This document shows positions 54,187 to 62,028 of a stretch of 64,000 bases of DNA, in pieces. Below the pieces are notes generated by a model. It saw only the letters and a program-made list of their open reading frames with translations. It searched no databases and was not told where the DNA came from. The DNA lies in the NCBI GenBank assembly GCA_011050235.1, contig DRGC01000064.1:1-64000 (forward strand), written 5' to 3'. The DNA comes from Phycisphaerae bacterium (GTDB taxonomy: Bacteria > Planctomycetota > Phycisphaerae > SM23-33). Position numbers and translations under genes: made by a program. How positions within the stretch are numbered: the stretch's first letter is position 1; every line of letters starts with the position of its first letter.

Positions 54187-55413
54187 CTATTTCGCCGCCG
54201 CCACGAAGCCCTTGACCTTGCTGATGAAGCCCGTCGTCCCGCCGGCGACGTAGCCTATCATTTTCCCCAGCTCCTTGCCCTCGGCGTCGACGACGATCAT
54301 CGTCGGATACGCCCGCACGCCGTACTTCTGGGCCAGGGCCTGGTTCCGCTGTTTCCGCTGGGCCGATTGGGGCTTGCGGCGGGGGAAGTCGACCAGCACC
54401 AGCACGAGATTCTTGGCTGCGTATTTGTGAAACGCCTTCTTCGAGAAGACGTCCTTTTCCATCTTGATGCAGGGCGGGCACCAGTCGCTGCCGGAAAAGT
54501 CCAGCAGCATCGGCAACTCCAGCGCCGCCGCCAGGGCCTTGGCCTGCTCGTAGTCTTCGGTCCACTTGCCGTCGTAGGTCAGCTCGGGCAGGGACTCTTG
54601 CAGGCTGGCCAGCAGCTTGCCGGTCTCCTCGTCGCCGGTGGCCTGCATCAGCAGCTTCTTGCCGTTGCGGCTGACCAGCAGGACACGACTTTCCTTGTCG
54701 ACGTGGAGCTTGCTGACGACCTTGGCGAACCTCTTGGCCTCGGCGTCGTCGGTGTCGGAGATATCCATATGCACCGCGACTAGGCGAGTGTGGGTCAGCT
54801 TGATGAAATCGGCGTCAGCGAAGAGGCCTTCCTTGACGGTCTTGGCTTTGTCGGCCGAGTCGGTCGCCACGATCAGCACGGGGCGCTTGGTCTCCTTGGC
54901 GGCCTTGCCGGCGGCATCCAAGCTGCTCATCAGGCGCGGCTTGGTTTCATCGACGGGGCGCTGGTCGATGATGTTCTGGGCATTGACAATCCATGCCTCG
55001 GCGCCGCCGCGACGGTAGCCGCTCTTGCCGATCACGCCGCCCTTTTCGTCGAGGAACAGAATCGTCGGATAGCCCGTGACGCCGTACTTCTTCCGGAGTT
55101 TCTGGTTCTGCTTCTTGAGCTTGGCGGGCAGGACTTTGGATCTGGGGAAGTCCAGGACCAGCAGGATGACGTTCTCGCCCGCCCACTCCTTGAACGCGCT
55201 GGTGGAGAAGACTTCCTTGTCGAGTTTTTTGCACCACCCGCACCAGTCGCTGCCGGTGAAGTCCGCCAGGATCGGCTTGCCGGTCGCCTCGGCCTGGGCC
55301 ACAGCGTCGTCGTAGGACGTCAACCACCCCGCCGCCGCCGAAGCCGGCCGGTTCACTGTCAGCACCACCGCCGCCAGCAACAAGATCGCGACAAATATTC
55401 CAAGTTTGCGCAT
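54187..55413 (-). CDS. Multi-domain thioredoxin-like secreted protein
   Basis: The 408-residue product has a signal peptide (ATG at 55413; LLLAAVVLTV...ASA). It has two thioredoxin folds with active sites SDWCGWCKKLD (about residue 55) and SDWCPPCIKME (about residue 310). Between them a third thioredoxin-like domain (PVLIVATDSADKAKTVK...VDKESRVLLVSRNGKK) lacks the CxxC. The order Trx - inactive Trx - Trx suggests an internally repeated disulfide reductase or isomerase in the periplasm. Each active domain is followed by YGVTGYPTILFLD / YGVRAYPTMIVVD with the conserved cis-proline. Substrate unknown. Confidence 0.87.
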   Translation of the reverse strand: MRKLGIFVAILLLAAVVLTVNRPASAAAGWLTSYDDAVAQAEATGKPILADFTGSDWCGWCKKLDKEVFSTSAFKEWAGENVILLVLDFPRSKVLPAKLKKQNQKLRKKYGVTGYPTILFLDEKGGVIGKSGYRRGGAEAWIVNAQNIIDQRPVDETKPRLMSSLDAAGKAAKETKRPVLIVATDSADKAKTVKEGLFADADFIKLTHTRLVAVHMDISDTDDAEAKRFAKVVSKLHVDKESRVLLVSRNGKKLLMQATGDEETGKLLASLQESLPELTYDGKWTEDYEQAKALAAALELPMLLDFSGSDWCPPCIKMEKDVFSKKAFHKYAAKNLVLVLVDFPRRKPQSAQRKQRNQALAQKYGVRAYPTMIVVDAEGKELGKMIGYVAGGTTGFISKVKGFVAAAK

Positions 55414-55753
55414 GACGCACCCTTTCATCATATCACACCGCCCGCCGTCGCAGCCGACAGGGCCTCGCGCCTGTGCGCAGCCCCATCCGCCGACGATCGG
55501 AGCCGGCGGCCTATAGGTCCACTTAATTCTAGTTACTCTGACCCCCAGTCACAAGAAAACCCAACCCCTTCTGCCACGCACGGGGCCAGTCTGCAGTGCG
55601 CAGGCTATCCCCAGGGAACGTTCGGCCCATAAGAAACAGGAGCAGGATTGTGGGATTGACAGGATGAGGGGATGCTTCTTTGGGGTTGCTCCCTGTGCTG
55701 TCCAGGCCAGTCGACTATAATGCGCGAGCACATGAAAAACTTAGGGGCTATAG
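55414..55753. other. Intergenic region upstream of the AlbA_2 gene
   Basis: No gene with a ribosome site. A TATAAT occurs at 55716-55721 close to the following gene, with no good -35 partner. The remainder shows no repeat or structure that I could identify. Confidence 0.4.
55716..55721 (+). promoter_or_regulatory. -10 box before the AlbA_2 gene
   Basis: A perfect TATAAT is 32 bases before the ATG at 55754. The -35 region lacks a good match at 16-18 spacing. Confidence 0.3.
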
Positions 55754-56923
55754 ATGATCACGACGCCGATTGCTAGCATAACCAAACAAGATATCGAAGG
55801 CTTGGTGACTAACAAAGTCATAGAAAGCCGCTACATCGAGTACAAGCGAGACTTGCCGACGAGCAAGGGGGACAGTGACTTCAAGTGCCTGGCTGAAATC
55901 TGCGCTTTCGCCAACACTGATGGCGGGCACATTCTCTTCGGAGTACCTGAACATCAGGGGGTTCCGATTCCGCCTCTCGGACTTGGTAGTATTGATGTTG
56001 ACCAAGAGAAGGAACGCCTGAAGAACCTGATTCGAGACCGTATCGTCCCTCGATTGGCCTCCCCCGAGATGAAAGTCATCTGGGACCTTCAAAACGGGCC
56101 AGTACTGGTCCTACACATACCGCGGAGTTGGAGTGCGCCGCACATGGTGACCGGAAAGAAGTTGTCGTTCTACGTTCGAACGAGCAGTGGAAAGGACCCC
56201 ATGGATTATCGACAACTCAATGATGCCTTTCTCGTCCGGGGCGAAACATCAAGGCGACTTCGACAGTTTCGCGACGAACGCGCGGCAAGTCTCTTGGGGT
56301 CTAACATCCAGTCCCCCATTGCGCTTCCCTCTGAGCCGTTGGCCCTGTTGATCATCTACCCGCTGAGCGCCTGCTCCGAAACGTCGTTTATCAACATGCA
56401 GAACTTCAGTCCACGCGACGTGCGTCTGCCACCGTTAGGATTCGACGGTGGGGATCGTCGGTACAACATCGACGGGTATCTGGTCTACTATCAGGGAAGG
56501 GGCGGCCAGCAGTTGCGCTCAGGGTATTGCCAGTTACATAGGAGTGGGGTGATCGAAAGCGCATCGTCTGCCGTATTTGTAGACACACAGCATGGTCGTA
56601 TGCTTTCCATCCCTCTCTTCGAACGGTACACGGTGGAAGCCGTGAAACAGTATCTGGCTTCGCTTGAAGCCCTGGAGGTCCAGTTGCCAGCCTTCGTCAT
56701 GGGAGCCATCGTGGGCGCAAAAGGAATGGGCCGCGCCGGAGGGTACAGGGATGATCATCCGATAGATCGCGACATCGTCACGCTACCCGACGTAATCGTT
56801 GAAGATTTTTCTTGTGACGTCCCTCGAACTCTTCGTCCCTTATTTGATGGTGTCTGCAACGCCTGTGGCCTACCTGGCAGCACCAGCTACAACGAAGAAG
56901 GGGAATGGCAGGCCCGAATGTGA
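55754..56923 (+). CDS. Schlafen AlbA_2-domain putative ATP-binding protein
   Basis: The 389-residue protein starts with an AlbA_2 domain: VIESRYIEYKRDLPTSKG, FKCLAEICAFANTDGGHILF, GVPEHQ and, later, VLVLHIPRSWSAPHMVTG. ESRYIEYKRDL...EICAFANTDGG is the family's signature. The C-terminal half (from about residue 190) is a variable, strand-rich region without recognisable domains. AlbA_2 proteins are often found in regulatory or defence contexts and in mobile regions. The gene is AT-richer than its neighbours and stands alone, suggesting transfer. Function unknown. Confidence 0.75.
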   Translation: MITTPIASITKQDIEGLVTNKVIESRYIEYKRDLPTSKGDSDFKCLAEICAFANTDGGHILFGVPEHQGVPIPPLGLGSIDVDQEKERLKNLIRDRIVPRLASPEMKVIWDLQNGPVLVLHIPRSWSAPHMVTGKKLSFYVRTSSGKDPMDYRQLNDAFLVRGETSRRLRQFRDERAASLLGSNIQSPIALPSEPLALLIIYPLSACSETSFINMQNFSPRDVRLPPLGFDGGDRRYNIDGYLVYYQGRGGQQLRSGYCQLHRSGVIESASSAVFVDTQHGRMLSIPLFERYTVEAVKQYLASLEALEVQLPAFVMGAIVGAKGMGRAGGYRDDHPIDRDIVTLPDVIVEDFSCDVPRTLRPLFDGVCNACGLPGSTSYNEEGEWQARM

Positions 56924-57025
56924 AGAGATCCACAACGTTCTTCGCCTTCATCGCATCCCAAAGGCGCGTGTGAACTTCACTTCACATGGATCTCCCGAGC
57001 CCTTCGGAGTGTTTGGCGCAGACTC

Positions 57026-58450
57026 TTACCCCAGCTCCCGACCGGCGGCGGCCACGATCTCGGTGATGGCGCGGTCGAGGTCGGGGGGGATGGGGTTGGC
57101 TTCGGGAGCGGCTAGGAGGTCGTCGCGGCGTTGGCGGCAGCGATGTTCGGTGTCGGTTGCGCCGCCGTCGGCCCAGACCTGGTAGAACTGGCGGTCGAGC
57201 AGTTTGGGGAACCACAGCTCCTTGCGGAAGTGCTCGGCCGTGTGCATGCGGTCGATGAACGTCCCGCCCGGGCCCGCGTCGACGATCTCGGAGAGGCCGA
57301 ATGCCTCGTCGGAGAAATCGATCTCGCGCAAGGCCGACTCGACGTAGGCGATCACCTCGTCCTGGAAGATCAGCATCTCCAGGCTGGTGGCCTGGTCGAC
57401 GCCGGAGATGCCCATGTGCCCGAAGACATCGGCCCCGGCCGCCGCGGCCAGCATCAGCGTCGCGCCGGCCTCGAGGCCCGCCTGGCCGTCGGGTCGCTTG
57501 GAATCGGTCAGGCCGACGTTGACGTAGACGGGCAGGCCGTAGTGCTTGCCCATCTGCGTCATGGCCACGCCGAAGATCGCCTGCTCGGGCCCGGCGAAGA
57601 TCAGTTGCGTCGTCTGCATGTCGAACGCGTGACAGATGCCCCCGTAGCAGACGCCCATGCCCTCGCGGATCAGTTGCGTGATGCAGACGCCGGCCAGGAT
57701 CTCGGCGTTCTCGAGCGCCATCGTGCCGGCCAGCGTGGCCGGGGCGCTGAGGCCCATCTGCGCCATCGGGCCGATGGGCACGGGCAGGTTCAGCCGCGCC
57801 GTCTCGAACAGCAGATCGATGCCGTCCAGCGGGAACCGCAGCGGGCTGATGGGCTCGAGGAACGGATAGAAGATCGGATATTGCTCCGCCGCCCGCTCGT
57901 CGCCGCGAAGCGCGATTGTCATCTCGACCAGGTAGCGGGCGGATGCGCGGTCGTGCAGCCAGAAGTGGATGGGCTTGGTCGTATGGCGGATCATTTCGGC
58001 CATGACGGCCACGCAGCGATACGCCGGCGGCAACTCCTGCGGATCGGTCATCGCGCCGACGATGTTGATGTGGTCCAGCGCCTCGCCGACCCGGCAGGCG
58101 GTCATAACGTCGGCGAGCGTGGCGTAACGCCGCTGGCCGCCGGGCGTGTCCACCCACATCGCCTCGCCGGCGATCGAGTTGTAGTTGCGCTTGCCGGCGC
58201 CGAACTCGGCGGTCTTGTCGACGTCGCGGCCATAGATCGTGAACCGCTTGCCGGCCGACGCCAACGACCGGTCGATCAACTCCGGCGGAATGCGAACAAT
58301 CTGCGTGTCACGATCGACGGCCGCCCCGGCCTCGACGAAACGCGACAACATCTCCTCGTGCGGCACGTGCACGCCCACGCGCTGGAGGATCTCGCGAGAG
58401 GTCTCATCGATACGATGGATCTGCCGGTCTGTGAGAGCTTGGGTCTTCAT
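57026..58450 (-). CDS. MttB-family methyltransferase (non-pyrrolysine)
   Basis: The 474-residue protein is related to trimethylamine methyltransferase MttB: RYNYNSIAGEAMWVDTPGG-type motif, LEPISPLRFPLDGIDLLFET, IREGMGVCYGGICHAFDMQT and FSDEAFGLSEIVDAGPGGTF. The reading frame has no internal UAG, so it is a pyrrolysine-free member; relatives demethylate quaternary amines such as glycine or proline betaine. A cognate corrinoid protein is not visible nearby. An ATG at 58450 is preceded by an AT-rich hairpin-like repeat. A GcvT-like protein is encoded at 59.7 kb, a possible C1 partner. Confidence 0.85.
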   Translation of the reverse strand: MKTQALTDRQIHRIDETSREILQRVGVHVPHEEMLSRFVEAGAAVDRDTQIVRIPPELIDRSLASAGKRFTIYGRDVDKTAEFGAGKRNYNSIAGEAMWVDTPGGQRRYATLADVMTACRVGEALDHINIVGAMTDPQELPPAYRCVAVMAEMIRHTTKPIHFWLHDRASARYLVEMTIALRGDERAAEQYPIFYPFLEPISPLRFPLDGIDLLFETARLNLPVPIGPMAQMGLSAPATLAGTMALENAEILAGVCITQLIREGMGVCYGGICHAFDMQTTQLIFAGPEQAIFGVAMTQMGKHYGLPVYVNVGLTDSKRPDGQAGLEAGATLMLAAAAGADVFGHMGISGVDQATSLEMLIFQDEVIAYVESALREIDFSDEAFGLSEIVDAGPGGTFIDRMHTAEHFRKELWFPKLLDRQFYQVWADGGATDTEHRCRQRRDDLLAAPEANPIPPDLDRAITEIVAAAGRELG

Positions 58451-58452
58451 GG

Positions 58453-58562
58453 GAATGCTGAATGATAAATGCTGAATGGTGAATTAGGACAGCAAAAGAA
58501 AGGCCGCGCCCGACCGTTTTCCGGCAAGGCGCAGCCGATTCAGCATTCAGCATTCAGCATTC
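58453..58562. repeat. Inverted repeat with ATTCAGC tandems
   Basis: GAATGCTGAATGATAAATGCTGAAT (58453-58477) is matched in reverse by the ATTCAGC-x3-ATTC run at 58538-58562 (25 bases, two mismatches). It forms a 60-base-loop hairpin between the MttB gene start and the next minus-strand gene's end. The same ATTCAGC tandem occurs at 23132-23147. Confidence 0.6.
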
Positions 58563-58580
58563 GCCGTTCGGCGTTAGCCG

Positions 58581-59423
58581 CTAGTCCTGCTTGACGAGCG
58601 TTTGCTTGCTGCGGGTGACCTGCAATTCGACGTTGGCCTGGCGGTTCTCGAACAGCGAATAGGAAATCTCGATGAGTTCCTTAGCCTCGTCGGGCGTCAT
58701 CGTGCCGACGGTGATCATGTCCTGCGGCCGCAGCGTCGCCCACGAGAACGCCAACCCAACAAATGGATGCAGCCGGCCGGCTGCGAAGGGCTTGATCGTG
58801 ATCACGGGATTCTTGGCGTTGCGGATGATGTGGTTGACCCAGTCGATCTCGATCGGCATCATGAACCCGGCCGCATTGTAGATCGAGATATACGTGCCCA
58901 CATCGAGCTTGGTTTCGTCGGCGAAGACAATGCTCTCCGGCTCGTGGGTCGACAGGCCCGGGATCATGTCGCGCTCGCGGATCATGGCGCAAATCTTGTC
59001 CATGCCGCGGATCACGCGGGCGCGCTTGTCCAGCATCGTGTCGGTGCTGGAGGTGTGGGGCATAACCAGCGACGAGCCGCGCTTGGCCTCCAGGTCGAAG
59101 ATCTCGGCGTTCTTCGCGTCGGCCTCGGGGCTTTCGTTGACGTCGATGCCGGGCGTGGAGATGATGATCATCTTCCTGCCCGTGCGCTGCTGGGCATCCT
59201 GGACGGCCTCGTACATCCGGTCGTTGGCGATGAAGCCCACAATCGCATCGATGCCGTGCTCGAGGAAGACCGCCAACACGTCGGCAATCTGGGAGACCGA
59301 CCGGTCGCTGATCAACTTGTCTCGCGAGGGGCTCTGATGCGAAAAGCCCAGGAACCAGTTCGTCCCGATCAGCATGCGGGGCAGGGACAGGTCTTCGACC
59401 ATCGTGCGCGGAAACTCGGGCAT
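58581..59423 (-). CDS. Hypothetical TIM-barrel-like protein
   Basis: The 280-residue protein shows repeated strand/helix blocks of a TIM-barrel type: MLIGTNWFLGFSHQSPSRD, IDAIVGFIANDRMYEAVQDA, MIIISTPGIDVN, MIPGLSTHEPESIVFAD, NPVITIKPFAAGRLHPFVGL and ITVGTMTPDEAKELIEISY. The opening GTNWFLGFSH and terminal TVGTMTPDEA pattern resemble aldo-keto-reductase- or DUF-type barrels known from Planctomycetota. No catalytic residue could be fixed. AAAAGGAG is before the ATG at 59423. It precedes the MttB gene on the same strand, so they may form an operon. Confidence 0.65.
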   Translation of the reverse strand: MPEFPRTMVEDLSLPRMLIGTNWFLGFSHQSPSRDKLISDRSVSQIADVLAVFLEHGIDAIVGFIANDRMYEAVQDAQQRTGRKMIIISTPGIDVNESPEADAKNAEIFDLEAKRGSSLVMPHTSSTDTMLDKRARVIRGMDKICAMIRERDMIPGLSTHEPESIVFADETKLDVGTYISIYNAAGFMMPIEIDWVNHIIRNAKNPVITIKPFAAGRLHPFVGLAFSWATLRPQDMITVGTMTPDEAKELIEISYSLFENRQANVELQVTRSKQTLVKQD

Positions 59424-59696
59424 TATGCTCTCCTTTTACAGGATCGTTCTCTAACGCGGCCAGTGTTAACTACAATCAGGCATTATCAGGCATTCAACCT
59501 ATCGGCATTATACTATCTTTGCCAGAATTTCAGCCGGAAACCGCACAAAATCCTGCCTCTATCAGTGTTTGAGTGGGTGGGCCCGGGGGTTTCATCCCCC
59601 TCGGCTGGCGGCGATGCCGAGCGGCGATCTGTCCATGGGGTCTTGCGGCGCGAATTGCGCGTGCACATGCACTCGCTTAGCGGTTAGGCTGATGGC

Positions 59697-60419
59697 ATGT
59701 CGGACGACGCTCACAAATTGGCGTTGCATGACGGGCATGTGCAAGCTGGGGCGACGATGGCCATCCGCGACGGCTGGTGGCTGCCGGAGACCTACGGCGA
59801 TGTCGACGCCGAAGTCGCCGCCGTCCGCGCGCGGGTGGGCGTGTTCGATCGCTCACACCTGGGTCGGATTCGCATCCAGGGCGACGGCGCGCTGGATCTG
59901 CTCGAGCAGGTCTGCACGGCCGACGTCGCGCGGCAGGAGGATGACACGGCCTTGCTGACCGATATCCGCGACGAGGCCGGCGGCGTAATCGACACGGGCT
60001 TTCTCCTGCGGCTGGAGCCGTTTTGGGTTTTCACATCCAACGCCGCTGCGCGCGAGGCCGTCGTGGTGCGGTTCAGCTCGCCGGCCGACTCGCTGGGCGC
60101 CAAGGTCGACGACCAGACGTTCAAGACGTCTATGCTGACGGTGGCCGGCCCGGGGGCCCCGGAACTTCTCGACGCCTTCCTGCCCGAGAAGGTCTCCGCC
60201 CTCCCGCGTCGGGCTGCACGCATGGGCATGATGATGATCGCCCGCTACATCGCCATGCGAACCGGCTCGACGGGGCTATGGTCGCTGGAAGTCATGGTGC
60301 CCAACATGCTCATCGGCGAGGCGTGGCGGCACATCATGCAAAAGGCTTCCGACGACGGGTTGCCCCTGATCGGCACGGCCGCCCAGGACATCCTTCAGGC
60401 CGAGGCCCCCCTCGCCTGA
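59697..60419 (+). CDS. GcvT-like aminomethyltransferase family protein (short)
   Basis: The 240-residue protein fits the folate-binding N-terminal part of glycine-cleavage T-proteins: GWWLPETYGDVDAEVAAVRA, VGVFDRSHLGRIRIQGDGAL and TADVARQEDDTALLTDIRDE. The C-terminal barrel domain of a normal T-protein (about 360 residues) is missing. YgfZ-like proteins have a similar shape. It may handle one-carbon units or Fe-S cluster repair. Start at 59697 is weak. It lies just before lysS with the same orientation. Confidence 0.78.
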   Translation: MSDDAHKLALHDGHVQAGATMAIRDGWWLPETYGDVDAEVAAVRARVGVFDRSHLGRIRIQGDGALDLLEQVCTADVARQEDDTALLTDIRDEAGGVIDTGFLLRLEPFWVFTSNAAAREAVVVRFSSPADSLGAKVDDQTFKTSMLTVAGPGAPELLDAFLPEKVSALPRRAARMGMMMIARYIAMRTGSTGLWSLEVMVPNMLIGEAWRHIMQKASDDGLPLIGTAAQDILQAEAPLA

Positions 60420-60432
60420 GGGGCTGGGGGCC
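60404..60432 (+). terminator. Hairpin at the end of the GcvT-like gene
   Basis: GGCCCCC (60404-60410) pairs with GGGGGCC (60426-60432), spanning the stop codon. No T run follows, so this is a weak terminator candidate. Confidence 0.3.
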
Positions 60433-60558
60433 GGCCTTGACTTGCCCACATCGGCCGTCGATGATGCTCCTTTTGAACCCGCGCGAAATGCCGCTTTTTG
60501 TGTAGCACGGACCCCCGCCCCGCCTCCGGGGCCAGCGGCCCGCGCTTCGAGGAATCGC

Positions 60559-62019
60559 ATGCTGGAAAAGGTCCAGGAAGACAGACTCAAGAAGCTCGAG
60601 CAGGTCCGCCAGCTCGGCGTCGACCCCTATGGCGGGCGATACGACACCGCCGAGCCGATCGCCGACGTGCTGGCCCGCTTTGGGGATGACGCCGAAGGCC
60701 AGACCGCCGACATCGCCGGGCGGCTGATCCTGCGCCGAAAAATGGGCAAGATGATGTTCGCCCATCTGCGCGATCAGTCCGGGCAGATGCAGATCGCCAT
60801 GCGAAAGAACGACCTGGACGAGACGACCTGGCAGCTGGCTACGCTGCTGGACCTCGGCGACATCATCGCCGTGGCCGGTCGGCTCGAGCGGACCAAAACC
60901 GGCGAGATCACCGTCTGGGCCGACAAGCTGACGCTGCTGTGCAAGAGCCTCAACCCCATGCCGGAGAAGTTTCACGGCCTGGTCGACACCGAGACCCGCT
61001 ACCGCCAGCGCTACCTGGATCTGATGGCCAACCCCGAGTCGATGGAGGTCTTCCAGAAGCGCATCGCCATCATCGAGCACATCCGTGGCGCGCTTAGGGG
61101 GCGCGGCTTTATCGAAGTCGAAACGCCCATGCTGCAGGCGATCTACGGCGGGGCGGCGGCCAAGCCGTTCGTGACCCATCACAACGCCCTGGACTGCGAC
61201 CAGTTCCTGCGGATCAGCCCCGAGCTGTTCCTCAAGCGGCTGCTCGTGGGCGGGATGGAGAAGGTCTTCGAGATCAACCGCAACTTCCGCAACGAAGGCC
61301 TGTCCACCCGCCACAACCCCGAGTTCACGATGCTGGAGCTTTACCAGGCCTACGCCGACTACAACGTGATGATGGAGATCACCGAAGAGCTGATCGCCAC
61401 GGCGGGCGAGCAGGTCGCCGGGTCGCTGCAGTTGCCCTTCGGAGATCGGACGATCGATTACACACGGCCCTGGCCGCGGAAGACCTATGCCGATCTGATG
61501 GCCGAGCACGCCGGTGTGGATATAGCCGACGCCGACGCCGTGCGGGCCAAGGCGCGCGATGTGGGTGTCGAGGAGGCCGGCAAGGACGACGCCGTCGTCG
61601 TGCATGAGATCTTCGAGACCGTCGTCGAGGCGAAGCTGGCTGCGCTGGATACACCGGTGTTTGTGGTCGATTACCCCGCGGCCCTGTGCCCGCTGACGCG
61701 GCGCAAGGCGGACGATCCGAGCATCGCCCTGCGGTTCGAGCTTTACATCGCGGGCATGGAGATCGCCAACGCCTACACCGAGCTGAACGACCCCGCCGTC
61801 CAGGAAGACAATCTCGGCGGCCAACTCCGCGGCGAGGACGCCGACGAAACGATGCGGGTGATGGACGAGGATTTCATCGCCTCACTCCGCCACGGCATGC
61901 CGCCGGCGGGGGGGCTGGGTATCGGTATCGACCGCGTCGTGATGCTGCTGACCGACCGCACGAGCATCCGCGACGTCATTCTGTTTCCGATGCTTCGGCC
62001 CGAGCGGGCGAAAGGATAA
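60559..62019 (+). CDS. lysS: Lysyl-tRNA synthetase (class II)
   Basis: The 486-residue protein has the OB-fold anticodon-binding part (FAHLRDQSGQMQIAMR) and the class II catalytic motifs: motif 1 (HIRGALRGRGFIEVETPMLQ), motif 2 (INRNFRNEGLSTRHNPEFTM) and motif 3 (GLGIGIDRVVMLLTDRTSIR). It charges tRNA-Lys with lysine. The ATG at 60559 has GAGG upstream; the frame is open further back with no coding character. Length is normal. The Lol-type permease gene follows after 10 bases. Confidence 0.97.
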   Translation: MLEKVQEDRLKKLEQVRQLGVDPYGGRYDTAEPIADVLARFGDDAEGQTADIAGRLILRRKMGKMMFAHLRDQSGQMQIAMRKNDLDETTWQLATLLDLGDIIAVAGRLERTKTGEITVWADKLTLLCKSLNPMPEKFHGLVDTETRYRQRYLDLMANPESMEVFQKRIAIIEHIRGALRGRGFIEVETPMLQAIYGGAAAKPFVTHHNALDCDQFLRISPELFLKRLLVGGMEKVFEINRNFRNEGLSTRHNPEFTMLELYQAYADYNVMMEITEELIATAGEQVAGSLQLPFGDRTIDYTRPWPRKTYADLMAEHAGVDIADADAVRAKARDVGVEEAGKDDAVVVHEIFETVVEAKLAALDTPVFVVDYPAALCPLTRRKADDPSIALRFELYIAGMEIANAYTELNDPAVQEDNLGGQLRGEDADETMRVMDEDFIASLRHGMPPAGGLGIGIDRVVMLLTDRTSIRDVILFPMLRPERAKG

Positions 62020-62028
62020 ATCGCGGCG

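Noticed and set aside
57026-58450. Pyrrolysine-containing MttB
   Set aside because: The frame is uninterrupted, with no in-frame TAG in the expected part.
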